Part shown: in pieces, positions 16,088 to 24,529 of the stretch
How the letters are laid out: every line of letters begins with the position of its first letter
Numbering within the stretch: the first letter of the stretch is position 1
Origin: Oligoflexia bacterium
Lineage (GTDB): Bacteria; Bdellovibrionota; UBA1018
Reading direction: 5' to 3'
Assembly (NCBI GenBank): GCA_031292385.1
Contig: JARLHE010000006.1
Coordinates: 1 to 64,000, forward strand
Length of the DNA stretch: 64,000 nucleotides
Notes under the pieces: generated by a model
The model's input: only the letters and a program-made list of their open reading frames with translations
Told to the model about the DNA's origin: nothing
The model's database searches: none
Made by a program: the position numbers and the translations under genes

Positions 16088-16732
16088 TCAATCATTAGGG
16101 CTTTTACCATTATGCTTCTTCAGGAGTAGTTCGGTCAGAGCGTTTTGATAGCTCTTAAGCCTGTTTTGCTCTCGTTCATAGTCGACTTGAGTGCCGACTT
16201 TGCTCTTCAAGTTATCGGAAGCGATTTCTACGGCCTTTAATTGCGTTTCGATAAGCTTTTGGATCTGAGCAATTTCTTTATCAGTTTCAGACTCTTCTTT
16301 AGCTTCACTGAGGAGACTTGAAACTGCCTCTAGCGTCGCTTTGACTTTCAAAGATCCAGAGGAGCGTTCTACGATCTTTAGACTACGCATAGATTTCCTT
16401 AATAAGTTGAAGGTCGAATGAATTTCTTCAAGCTGGTGTCGTGTGGCGGGATCTTTACGGAGCAATCCGATCTTATCCAAGATGCGGATGAAATTTCTGA
16501 AGTTGATATCCGCTTGCACCAGAACTTGAATGTGGTCGATCGGCTTTCTCTGTATATTTCGGCAGAGTGAGTTGTCCGATGTAACCACTTCATGGAGCGT
16601 AGTAAGATCTGACGTCGAAAGCTTCTCGATCTTGTCAGCGAGAATAGTTCCGAGCTTTAGGTTTTTGAGTTCATCCCTCTGGTGGATCATCAGAGTGGAG
16701 AGGCCATGAGTAATGTTTTTCAGGTCGGCCAT
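16088..16732 (-). CDS. Coiled-coil protein, coupled to winged-helix gene
   Basis: 214 residues, all helical. It starts one base after the stop of the upstream winged-helix gene (16,734), so they form one unit. Long heptad-like stretches lie at about 120-200 (SLLSEAKEESETDKEIAQIQ, LIETQLKAVEIASDNL). No known family and no membrane segment. A structural or partner role for the winged-helix protein is likely. Confidence 0.75.
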   Translation of the reverse strand: MADLKNITHGLSTLMIHQRDELKNLKLGTILADKIEKLSTSDLTTLHEVVTSDNSLCRNIQRKPIDHIQVLVQADINFRNFIRILDKIGLLRKDPATRHQLEEIHSTFNLLRKSMRSLKIVERSSGSLKVKATLEAVSSLLSEAKEESETDKEIAQIQKLIETQLKAVEIASDNLKSKVGTQVDYEREQNRLKSYQNALTELLLKKHNGKSPND

Positions 16733-16733
16733 C

Positions 16734-17309
16734 TTACAGCCGCCCCTCGCCTTTAAGGAGATGATAAGTCTCCAAGACTTCCTGATCTGAGAGCGCGATA
16801 TGAGGAAAGACGTTCTTTGTGAAATACTGTCGCATTAAGTCGTATGAGAGTGAGACGCCAAGTTCCTCTTTGATTTTAGGAATGTCGGCAGTAGCGTGCC
16901 ACGTCTTGAAATGATCATCTTCGAGGTCGAACCTGATAACATTCATTTGATCCTGCGTCAGATTGAGTGATGAGAGCACGGCAGCCGCGTTCTGTGCTGC
17001 TACCGGGTCTGTTTGATCGTCGACGACGTTCAACGTATTTCCGGAAACTACCTTGAATCGCTGCTCGGTATGGAAAGAGCGATACGGCAGTTTGGCTATC
17101 GCTTTCAGTTTGACGAGTTCTTGAAGTGCTTTGATGACCGTAGGTGGCGATAGATCGCAGTGATAGGTGATGTCGCTTTGAGGTAGCTCCACCACACCAT
17201 CAGCACTTTTCTCTGCGTGTCGAAGAAGGCGACAAAAGACTTTAAACTCTGTTGGTGTTGCCTTGCTTAGGTAGTAGTCGAAAACAAAATCGTCGAGATT
17301 GAATTTCAT
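16734..17309 (-). CDS. Winged-helix protein, possible plasmid replication factor
   Basis: 191 residues; AGGAGGAATATTTT before the ATG is a strong ribosome-binding site. Residues 1-85 fit a winged helix: KATPTEFKVFCRLLRHA, a Gln/Ser recognition part (LPQSDITYHCDLSPPTVIKA) and LVKLKAI with a wing after it. This resembles both replication proteins of small plasmids and MarR/GntR-like regulators. The C-terminal half is unassigned. Since it leads the minus-strand pair and faces the defence genes across a 344-base gap, it could be a regulator or a second replication gene. Confidence 0.7.
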   Translation of the reverse strand: MKFNLDDFVFDYYLSKATPTEFKVFCRLLRHAEKSADGVVELPQSDITYHCDLSPPTVIKALQELVKLKAIAKLPYRSFHTEQRFKVVSGNTLNVVDDQTDPVAAQNAAAVLSSLNLTQDQMNVIRFDLEDDHFKTWHATADIPKIKEELGVSLSYDLMRQYFTKNVFPHIALSDQEVLETYHLLKGEGRL

Positions 17310-17653
17310 AAAATATTCCTCCTACTCCTAAATAACTTGCGGATTAATTCTTTTATTAAAGGGGTTATGAGCGGCGTTTAGGTTGGTGAGAAGAGTCTTT
17401 TAAAGGAATTTAAGTTTGAACGAAAATATAGTCATCCAAGAGGACCAAAGAGCAGGGGGTAGGGGTTGCTTCTTGTGGGTCAGCAATCAGTGGACGAAGA
17501 CGTGCTGACATAAGGATGCTTATCGGACTGGGCAAATTTTCCCCAGTGAATCGAGTTGCGATACTTATATAACTAGACCTTTTGCAGTCCGGAACTCCAC
17601 CAATATTTTATATAATGGGGTTTTTCTTATGATAATCTTTCAGATATATAAAT
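17310..17653. promoter_or_regulatory. Divergent 344-base control region, no gene
   Basis: It lies between the winged-helix gene (leftward) and the defence nuclease gene (rightward). A perfect TATAAT at 17,611-17,616 lies 38 bases before the nuclease ATG, but no convincing -35 was found at 17 bases. The nuclease ATG lacks a Shine-Dalgarno (TATATAAAT directly upstream), so expression is probably low or controlled. GGACTGGGCAAATTTTCCCCAGT (17,527-17,549) has short mirrored elements. No open frame of note. Confidence 0.45.
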
Positions 17654-18757
17654 ATGTCATTAAAACGAGCCTTAACCAAAACGGCAGTTCGCGAAAAAGG
17701 CGGAGCAAGAGCCTCGGCTCGCCTCGACTTTCAAAAAGACTGGGCTCTTTGGGAAATGTTTCGGCGCCATTATAATAAAGAGGAATATCTCTTCTTCTTC
17801 GATTTTCACGACGATGTCGTCATTGCGGACTCAGAGGATAGCCCCACGCGATTAGAGTTTTTTCAGGTCAAAACAGACGCTAAAAAACAGTGGACGCTAG
17901 CAGCCCTGCTTCGTGTAAAGGCACTTAGTAAAAAGAAAAAGAATAAACAATCAATTCTTGGAAAGCTTTTTTCAAATAAAATAAAATTTCCGACCCACAT
18001 AACATCTCTTAACTTAGTCTCAAACCAAGCCTTTGATATCACGCTAAAAAGTACTGATAAAAAAAGTACCGACTTCAACAGGATTTGCCTCAAGGACACT
18101 TCACAGGATGCGCAAGATAAAGTTGATGCCGCTCTAAAAAAAGAACACAAACTAAGCTCAAATCCTTCTGCACATCATTTGATGCACCTATACGTAACCG
18201 ACCTCAGTCTGAATGACAGCTCAACGCACGCTAAGGGTAAGATAGGTGAAATCCTTGAGCGCGAACATCCCGGAAAGAAGTTTCCGATAGGTGTTATATA
18301 TAAGACTATTTTTGATGAAGTAAGAATCAAGTCGAACTCGGATAAAGACGCCTCATCGTTTTCCGAATTACTTTTACTTAAATCCTTAGGTAAACGATTT
18401 ATCGAAAAGGTTCTTCAAAGAAGTGGCGTCGGCACTGACTACGAAAAGCTTTGGCTAACCGTATTACAAACACTGTCGAATGAGAATTACACAGCCATGG
18501 AAATTGCTACGCTAAGCAAGGCGTGGAGGACATACGAAATCCACAAAATGGATCCTACCAACGACGTAATAAAACAACTCACCGAGATTATTTCCAAGTA
18601 TATAGATCAAATCGAAGCAAAGCATTCAAAAGGTGAGTCTTCGACACTGCGTGAAATACTGAAAAATGGCATAGAGACAGTGCGTGAAACCATAACGAAA
18701 CTCCCCTACGGAAACGATCTTATTAGTGCCGCCTTATTAATGAGGATTTATGAGTAG
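17654..18757 (+). CDS. lmuA: Lamassu-like LmuA: DUF4297/Cap4-type nuclease effector
   Basis: 367 residues. The N-terminal part (about 16-115) has the layout of DUF4297 nucleases: GGARASARLDFQKDWALW, then FHDD (51-54), then E68-FF-Q71-V-K73, the D-E-QxK core of a PD-(D/E)XK nuclease as found in Cap4. The C-terminal 200 residues are helical and would be the part that contacts the ATPase. In Lamassu and other ABC-three-component systems this protein is the effector, which cuts DNA once the SMC-like partner senses invading DNA. The start has no Shine-Dalgarno. The next gene begins 47 bases later. The two-gene arrangement matches the nuclease types of Lamassu; DUF4297 is also found in other defence operons. 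Confidence 0.75.
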   Translation: MSLKRALTKTAVREKGGARASARLDFQKDWALWEMFRRHYNKEEYLFFFDFHDDVVIADSEDSPTRLEFFQVKTDAKKQWTLAALLRVKALSKKKKNKQSILGKLFSNKIKFPTHITSLNLVSNQAFDITLKSTDKKSTDFNRICLKDTSQDAQDKVDAALKKEHKLSSNPSAHHLMHLYVTDLSLNDSSTHAKGKIGEILEREHPGKKFPIGVIYKTIFDEVRIKSNSDKDASSFSELLLLKSLGKRFIEKVLQRSGVGTDYEKLWLTVLQTLSNENYTAMEIATLSKAWRTYEIHKMDPTNDVIKQLTEIISKYIDQIEAKHSKGESSTLREILKNGIETVRETITKLPYGNDLISAALLMRIYE

Positions 18758-18804
18758 TACCGAACGATACAAGCGCCTGGTCAGGAACTTGAGAAAGAAA
18801 AATA

Positions 18805-20511
18805 ATGCCCAACTTAAAGATCGACCAAATCCAACTCCTGTCCCTAAAAGACAAGAGGGCCAAGAAAGTTCAATTCGATCCAAAGACGACAGTAATCCTA
18901 GGAGATAACGACGTCGGAAAGTCCTCTCTAATTAAAAGTATTTACTGGGGCTTCGGAGCGACACCCGGGAAAGTTAGCAAGTTGCATGGTGAGGCGGAGC
19001 CAATTTCTTTGATCAGTTTTCGGATTGATCAAAAACCCTACAGCATTCTTCGCCATTCTGACTTTTATTCAGTCTTTGACTCGGATAACAATCTTTTAAA
19101 AACGTTTAACAAAGTGACGACTGGATTGGGCCCCTATTTAGCTAGTCTACTAAACTTCAATCTTAAGCTTGTTAAGAACGATAAAGTGCATACGCCACCG
19201 CCAGCATTTCTATTTCTTCCGTTTTACATCGACCAAGATACTGGCTGGTCCGACAACTGGTGCAGTTTTTCAAATCTAAAACAATTTCCAAAATATCGTG
19301 GCCCGGTAGTCGAATATCATACCGGCATTAGACCTAATGAATATTACAACCTTCGCGGCGATATCGAACTCCATAAAGAGTCAATCTTGAGGGCCGAAGC
19401 GGAATATCAAATTTTAGTTGATATTCATCGTCGACAACGCGAACAGCTTGGTGAGCTCAACTTCAATGTTGATATCTCTGCCTTTGAAACCGAAGTGAAA
19501 GAACTTCTCGAAGAATGTAAACACATAAGCGAACTTGAGTCGGCGATTCAAGAAGAGCTGGTTTCTGCGGCTAACGCCAGACTAGCTCTCGAATCTCAGA
19601 TCTCTATCGTTAAAAAGGCACTTAACGAAATTCGATCAGACTATGAGTTCGCCACCGAACTTGCCACAGATCCGACTGTTGCCTGCCCGACCTGTGGAGC
19701 TGAATACGAAAATGATTTCGAATCTAGATTTGAAATAGCGAAAGATGAAGGACGATGCTTTGAACTCCTTGAGTCTCTTTCTAGTGAGCTACAGACAGTA
19801 AATAGTACGGCGGTTGCTCAACGAAAGGAGCATCATTCAGCTTTAGAAAGACTAGAAAAAATTAATGAGATTCTCAAAAGAAAAAGAAATGAGATTCAAC
19901 TTGAAGACGTGATTAAGAGTGAGGGTAGAAAAGCGCTCCGCGAATCATTGAAAAAGGATATCGACGATAAAGCCGTCGCTATTAGCGATGCGAAGACCAA
20001 AATTGACGGGCTTAAAGAAGAGATTAAGAAATTTGAAAACAAAGAGCGGAAGAAAGAGATTCATGCTTTATATCTCACTAAGATGAGGGAGTATCTGCAT
20101 GAACTCAGTGTTCAAAAAATAAAAGTAGAAGAATACACAAAGATCTCGTCAAAGATAAAACAAACAGGAAGTGATCTTCCTCGAGCTTTACTCGCTTATT
20201 ATTACAGTATTCTGCATGTAACGAAAAAGTACTCAACAGCCGCGTTTTGTCCAATAGTGATAGACTCGCCCCTTCAACAAGACCCTGATGAAACCATGAC
20301 TCAAAAAATGATTAAGCTGATTCTGAGTAATGCGCCAACAGACAGCCAGCTCATTCTTGGCCTAGTTAGTCTTCACGGCGTGGAGACGGCCGGAAAGGTG
20401 ATCGAATTTAAGGATAAATGGAATCTACTATCTCAAGCCGAATATGACGACGTCTTTGCGCAGGTAAATCCCTACTTAGAGAAGAGTATCAACAGCGCCG
20501 TGGTGACCTGA
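18805..20511 (+). CDS. lmuB: Lamassu-like LmuB: SMC/Rad50-type ATPase with zinc hook
   Basis: 568 residues. Walker A at G33-DNDVGKSS41; a first coiled coil (about 185-270); a zinc hook C294-P-T-C297; a second coiled coil (about 310-450); a signature-like stretch LPRALLAYYYSIL (458-470); and Walker B at VIDSPLQQDPDE (485-496). This is the complete order of a short SMC/Rad50 ATPase, the size typical for LmuB. Such proteins dimerise through the hook, bind DNA ends or unusual DNA and control the nuclease. GAGAAAG upstream serves as a weak ribosome-binding site. No third gene (LmuC) is found. A hairpin (CCCCTC/GAGGGG at 20,513-20,529) directly follows the stop. Confidence 0.85.
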   Translation: MPNLKIDQIQLLSLKDKRAKKVQFDPKTTVILGDNDVGKSSLIKSIYWGFGATPGKVSKLHGEAEPISLISFRIDQKPYSILRHSDFYSVFDSDNNLLKTFNKVTTGLGPYLASLLNFNLKLVKNDKVHTPPPAFLFLPFYIDQDTGWSDNWCSFSNLKQFPKYRGPVVEYHTGIRPNEYYNLRGDIELHKESILRAEAEYQILVDIHRRQREQLGELNFNVDISAFETEVKELLEECKHISELESAIQEELVSAANARLALESQISIVKKALNEIRSDYEFATELATDPTVACPTCGAEYENDFESRFEIAKDEGRCFELLESLSSELQTVNSTAVAQRKEHHSALERLEKINEILKRKRNEIQLEDVIKSEGRKALRESLKKDIDDKAVAISDAKTKIDGLKEEIKKFENKERKKEIHALYLTKMREYLHELSVQKIKVEEYTKISSKIKQTGSDLPRALLAYYYSILHVTKKYSTAAFCPIVIDSPLQQDPDETMTQKMIKLILSNAPTDSQLILGLVSLHGVETAGKVIEFKDKWNLLSQAEYDDVFAQVNPYLEKSINSAVVT

Positions 20512-20810
20512 CCCCCTCACTACCGAGGGGATATACTCCTTTATGTTTCGGCTGGGTCTTTATGTGGCTGGATTAAAACCCCTATGCGCCGTCCGTAGGA
20601 ATTAGACTCCTAATGGATTATGAGACTCCGCGAACCTTATTAAAAACTAATATTTAAACGTCTGCGGATACAGGCAGACCCCCGGCCGGTCACCGGCCAG
20701 TCGATGGAGGACACGCGATCAAGAAAAGATCCTCATGATTTCAAGCTATTATGGAGATTTGGTGGAGGACAGGTTCGAATAGCGATTTATCGGGTCCGCC
20801 ATTAGAAAAT

Positions 20811-20846
20811 AAAAAAGCCGCGAAGCGAAAGCTAAGCGGCTTTTTT
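20811..20846. terminator. Rho-independent terminator (both directions possible)
   Basis: AAAAAAGCCGC (20,811-20,821) and GCGGCTTTTTT (20,836-20,846) pair perfectly around a 14-base loop. It directly follows the partial tRNA copy and may be the original terminator of a tRNA gene carried along. Confidence 0.85.
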
Positions 20847-21023
20847 ATTTCTATGGCGGACATTCTAAAGAAGAAACGCGGAGCGTTTCGTACCTCACGA
20901 GAGGGTTCGAATGGCGCAGGCGAGCGGGTACCCGCTGCCCCGCAGGACCGCTAGGTCTGAGGAGCGCGGGTGCGAGCCGAGCCCGGGCTGCAGGTCGAGC
21001 GCGAAAGCGCGAGAACCGGAAGC

Positions 21024-21044
21024 CGAACCCTCTCGGGTCCGCCA
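21024..21044 (+). repeat. attR-type repeat: exact copy of the tRNA-Arg 3' end
   Basis: Identical over 21 bases to 976-996. It lies two bases from the stop codon of the histidine kinase gene, whose composition is that of the core chromosome, so the island ends here. Confidence 0.8.
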
Positions 21045-21046
21045 CT

Positions 21047-22150
21047 TCAAGTCGGAAATTCAATCGTAAACGTCGTCCCGATCTCATCGCCGCTCATCAC
21101 GGTCACATGACCGTTCAAGGCCTGCGCGACCGCTTTGACCACGGTTAATCCGAGCCCCCACCCCACGACCCCGCTCTCTTCCGTGCCTTTCGCGCGTTTA
21201 AAGGATTCAAAAAGATGTTGCTGCATTTCGGGCGGAATCGGAGCCCCCTCGTTTTTAACCGACATCAAAACATGACCGGCCTCTTTCTTAAGAACAATAC
21301 AAATCGGTTTTTTGGGGTCACCGTATTTAACCGCGTTCATAACGAGGTTCTCGACGGCGCGGCGGATTCCGGCACAAAACCACTGTCCCTGAAAATCGCC
21401 GGAAGTTTCCAGATTGAACCGATCACCGTATTGGACCGAAAAATCTTTAAGCGTGTCTTCGATCAAAGCTTTAAGATTTCCCTGGCTCATGAGGATCGGG
21501 ATGGCGCCGCCCGCGCGGATCCTGCTTGAATCGAGCAGATCTTGGACAATCCGATCCACACGCGCGATGCTCATCACGACACGGTCCAGAATCAGGTTTC
21601 TGTCGCTGATTCTGTCGGGAAAGCGCTCGACCAATTCGACGTTAGCCCGTGCGGCAGCCAGTGGATTCCGGATGTCATGGGTCAAGGTGGCGATGAGCTG
21701 ATTTCGCTCGTCTTCGATCTCTTTTCTGTCGGTGATATCCGACAGCACCCCGGTAATGCGAATGACCCGGCTATCGGCATCCCGGATGACCTTGCCCCAG
21801 GACTTATGCCAATGAATGTATCCGTTTTCGGCGAAACACCGGTATTCGGCACCGAAATCTTCCGCTTCGCCCGCGATTGCCGCATCCATGGTCCTTCGCG
21901 CTGATTCGCGATCAGGAGAATAGATTCGTCCCAGCCACATCTCCCGCGTCCAGCGATCACCAGGATTCAGCTTCCAAAGCTCACGATATTTTTCGGTATA
22001 AAAGATTTCCTGGAAATTCGACTCGATTCCCGAGGACCAGGCGCCAAGGCCCGCCGACTTGACGGCGAGATCGAGCCATTCCCGCGTGAAGACTTGCTCG
22101 TGCTGCGAACGACTCGACGAGCACTCTGAACGCCCGGGTTTCGAGATCAT
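21047..22150 (-). CDS. PAS-domain sensor histidine kinase
   Basis: 367 residues, no membrane segment, so cytoplasmic. A PAS_3-type domain (about 25-142, ending in RITGVLSDITDRKEIE) is followed by a HisKA dimerisation helix with the phospho-acceptor H158 (LTHDIRNPL) and an HATPase domain (N-box NLVMNAVKYGD; G boxes GWGLGLTVVKA). It receives its signal by the PAS domain; ligand unknown. Its start overlaps the stop of the response-regulator gene (ATGA), so the two are one unit and the regulator is its likely partner. The stop is only two bases from the island border: an insertion into the tRNA without harm to this gene. Confidence 0.92.
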   Translation of the reverse strand: MISKPGRSECSSSRSQHEQVFTREWLDLAVKSAGLGAWSSGIESNFQEIFYTEKYRELWKLNPGDRWTREMWLGRIYSPDRESARRTMDAAIAGEAEDFGAEYRCFAENGYIHWHKSWGKVIRDADSRVIRITGVLSDITDRKEIEDERNQLIATLTHDIRNPLAAARANVELVERFPDRISDRNLILDRVVMSIARVDRIVQDLLDSSRIRAGGAIPILMSQGNLKALIEDTLKDFSVQYGDRFNLETSGDFQGQWFCAGIRRAVENLVMNAVKYGDPKKPICIVLKKEAGHVLMSVKNEGAPIPPEMQQHLFESFKRAKGTEESGVVGWGLGLTVVKAVAQALNGHVTVMSGDEIGTTFTIEFPT

Positions 22151-22554
22151 TGCACGGCCTCGCCCAAAATTCCGGCGGGACGAGGGGGAATGCGCTCGCG
22201 CAAAACTTTCTCGAAGACCGCTTCCAAATCATCCAAGCTGTACGGCTTGGCGAGAAGATAGGGCGTGCCGACCTTCTTCGCGACGGTGCTGAGATCAGCG
22301 ACACCGGACAGCAGGATGATGGGAATCTTCTCCCGCCCGCTATCTTCAACGAGCAGGCGATAAGCCATTTCCGGCCCGGTCAGCTGCGGCATCTCGACAT
22401 CCAAAACAATGACATCGGGAAATGACTTGGCCACCGCCCGAAGGCCAGATTCGCCGTTGTCCGCGTAACGGACTTTGTGCCCTCGGAACTCGAAATACAT
22501 GATTAACGGACTCGCGACTGAGTGGTCGTCGTCCACGACAAGGATATTAGCCAT
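22147..22554 (-). CDS. Single-domain response regulator
   Basis: 135 residues from ATG 22,554 (alternatives at 22,566 and 22,641 lack a better ribosome-binding site, and the domain starts exactly at MANILVVDDD). Receiver domain only: acidic pocket D8-D10, phospho-acceptor D52 (VLDVEMPQLTG), Thr/Ser switch in ILLSG and conserved Lys in LLAKPYS. There is no output domain, so it acts by protein contact or as a phosphate relay. It is translationally coupled to the kinase downstream. Confidence 0.9.
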   Translation of the reverse strand: MANILVVDDDHSVASPLIMYFEFRGHKVRYADNGESGLRAVAKSFPDVIVLDVEMPQLTGPEMAYRLLVEDSGREKIPIILLSGVADLSTVAKKVGTPYLLAKPYSLDDLEAVFEKVLRERIPPRPAGILGEAVQ

Positions 22555-22639
22555 TAAGAACGCCATGCTGCAAAAGTAATACCCCGACGGCCGCCCGCCC
22601 GGAGCGCGGCCGCCTAATTGCATCCGAAATGACGAGGGC

Positions 22640-24511
22640 ATGCTCTATTTTCGGCGTTTAAATTCATCACGCCTGTTGATGCGCTTCGCAAGGCGCCGGC
22701 GGCGTCCCGCGACCCATGATCCGAGCCATCTCGCGCTGCTATTTCAAGAGCGCGTCGACCGTTATGGAAACAGGACAGCTATGCGATACCGGGCGGACGG
22801 CCGCTGGCGCGACATCTCTTGGAAGAACTTCGGCGAAAGTATCCAATCCGTCGCCAAGGGCCTGCTCGGGCTCGGCGTGCAGGAAGGGGAAAAGATCGGC
22901 ATCTATTCGCCCAACCGGCCTGAATGGAGCATCGTGGATCTGGCGGCAATGCGCGTTCGCGCCGTTTCGGTCCCCATCTTCGCGACAAGCACCGCGAAGC
23001 AAGTGGAGTACATCATCAATGACGCGGAAATTCGCGTGCTTTTCGTGGGCGGCCAGGAGCAATACATAAAAGCGCGTTCGCTCTTTTCGGACCCCGGCCG
23101 GAAGCTGAAAATCGTGATTTTCGACCGGGGGGTCCTGCGCGATGCAAGCGACCAATCGGTCTATTTTCAGGAGTTTCGGGAGACGGGCCGAAAGGCGGCG
23201 CGGGATGACGACGTAGCCAAGCGCCTTCTTCAGGCCCGACCCGACGACCTGGCCACGTTGATCTACACTTCGGGAACTACCGGGGAGCCGAAAGGGGTCA
23301 TGCTCGATCATATGAACGTGACTGAAATTCTTCCGCCGCACGATGGACGCCTCCTCGACCTCGACGAAAACGACGAATCGCTCTGCTTTCTGCCCTTAAG
23401 CCATGTTTACGAAAGATGCTGGACGTTTTACGCCCTATCTCGAGGCATCATCCAACACTACCTCGAAGATCCGACCCAGGTGCTTGAAGCCATGAAGCAG
23501 GTCAGACCGACCGTCATGTGCGCGGTTCCGCGGCTCTACGAAAAAATCTATGCCTCGGTGAAGCAGCGAAACGAAGGGGCTTCACCCGTTCGGCAACGGC
23601 TATTTCATTGGGCGATCACGGTAGGCGCGGAATACGCGCGCCGGCGGCGCAAGGAGCTGCGGATCCCGCTTCGCCTCCGGTTGAAACACTTGCTAGCCGA
23701 TGCGCTGGTTTTGAGGAGAATCAGGGCGATCATGGGAGGTCGCGCCAAGTTCTTCCCTTGCGCGGGCGCACCGCTCTCGCACGAAGTCGAGGAGTTCTTC
23801 CTGGCCGCCGGATTTTTCATCCTTCAGGGCTACGGACTGACCGAGACTTGCGCTACCGTCAGCTGTTACGAACCCCGGCACTTCAAGCCCGGAACCGTGG
23901 GCAAGCCGTTGTCCGGTACCCAGGTGAAAATCGCCGAAAACGGAGAGATCCTCGTCAAAGGTCCTGGCGTCATGAGGGGGTATTACAAAAAACCATCCGC
24001 GACCGCCGCGGCGTTCGCGGATGGTTGGTTGAGAACCGGGGACGCGGGCACGTTGGACGAAGAAGGCAATCTTACGATCACCGATCGAATCAAGGATCTG
24101 ATAAAGACGTCCGGAGGCAAATACGTCGCTCCCCAACAGATCGAATCGGATCTGGGAAGCGATCTCCTCATCGAACAGGCGGCGGTCATCGGTGACCAGC
24201 GCAAATTCGTCTCGGCGCTGATCGTCCCCTCTTTCATCGCCCTGGAAGTTTGGGCCCATGCCCGAGATCTTCCGTTCTCATCGCGCCGCGAGCTGATCGA
24301 ACGTCCCGAGGTCCTGCGCCTTTACCAGGAACGAATCGACGACCACAACACCCGGCTCGCCCGCCATGAGCAAATCAAGAAGTTTGCCCTGCTTTCGAAG
24401 GAATTCACCGTCGAAGGCGGCGAGATTACGCCGACGATGAAAACGCGGCGCAACCAAATTATCGCCACCTATCACGATGTAATCGAAAAAATGTACACCG
24501 AGGCGGCATAG
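22640..24511 (+). CDS. Long-chain acyl-CoA synthetase (AMP-forming)
   Basis: 623 residues. The AMP-binding P-loop is IYTSGTTGEPKGVM (about 208-221); further core motifs are GYGLTETCA (about 395-403), the GWLRTGDAG hinge region and the A10-type lysine region near DLIKTSGGKYVAPQQIE. The overall size and the C-terminal insertion type fit the FAA1/FadD15 group, which activates free fatty acids to acyl-CoA for membrane lipid synthesis or degradation. The N-terminus is arginine-rich (RFARRRRRP), which may help membrane contact. It is divergent from the response regulator with an 85-base gap, and no operon partner follows. Confidence 0.92.
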   Translation: MLYFRRLNSSRLLMRFARRRRRPATHDPSHLALLFQERVDRYGNRTAMRYRADGRWRDISWKNFGESIQSVAKGLLGLGVQEGEKIGIYSPNRPEWSIVDLAAMRVRAVSVPIFATSTAKQVEYIINDAEIRVLFVGGQEQYIKARSLFSDPGRKLKIVIFDRGVLRDASDQSVYFQEFRETGRKAARDDDVAKRLLQARPDDLATLIYTSGTTGEPKGVMLDHMNVTEILPPHDGRLLDLDENDESLCFLPLSHVYERCWTFYALSRGIIQHYLEDPTQVLEAMKQVRPTVMCAVPRLYEKIYASVKQRNEGASPVRQRLFHWAITVGAEYARRRRKELRIPLRLRLKHLLADALVLRRIRAIMGGRAKFFPCAGAPLSHEVEEFFLAAGFFILQGYGLTETCATVSCYEPRHFKPGTVGKPLSGTQVKIAENGEILVKGPGVMRGYYKKPSATAAAFADGWLRTGDAGTLDEEGNLTITDRIKDLIKTSGGKYVAPQQIESDLGSDLLIEQAAVIGDQRKFVSALIVPSFIALEVWAHARDLPFSSRRELIERPEVLRLYQERIDDHNTRLARHEQIKKFALLSKEFTVEGGEITPTMKTRRNQIIATYHDVIEKMYTEAA

Positions 24512-24529
24512 CCACGGTGTTTTTCGTTC

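Larger units (their letters stand above)
20512..21046. other. Right border of the island: tRNA remnants and hairpins, no gene
   Basis: This 535-base stretch has no credible protein gene. It holds, in order, a hairpin after lmuB; an imperfect second copy of the tRNA 3' end (AGGTTCGAA at 20,771-20,779 and CGGGTCCGCCAT at 20,791-20,802); a terminator (20,811-20,846); an inverted split copy of the tRNA end (TGGCGGAC at 20,854-20,861 and CGAGAGGGTTCGAA at 20,898-20,911); a GC-rich set of hairpins (for example GCGGGTACCCGC, AGCCCGGGCT, GCGCGAAAGCGC); and the exact 21-bp copy (21,024-21,044). Confidence 0.75.

Noticed and set aside
18750-18908. 52-codon frame between lmuA and lmuB as a missing LmuC
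   Set aside because: Much shorter than LmuC proteins, overlaps both genes out of frame and has random composition.
20640-20802. A tRNA or tmRNA gene ending in CGGGTCCGCCA
   Set aside because: The T-arm stem does not close, no 5' acceptor strand was found and no tmRNA tag frame is visible; better read as a decayed tRNA copy.
23518-24195. 225-codon frame inside the acyl-CoA synthetase gene
   Set aside because: Arg/Gly-rich shadow of a conserved gene in another frame.
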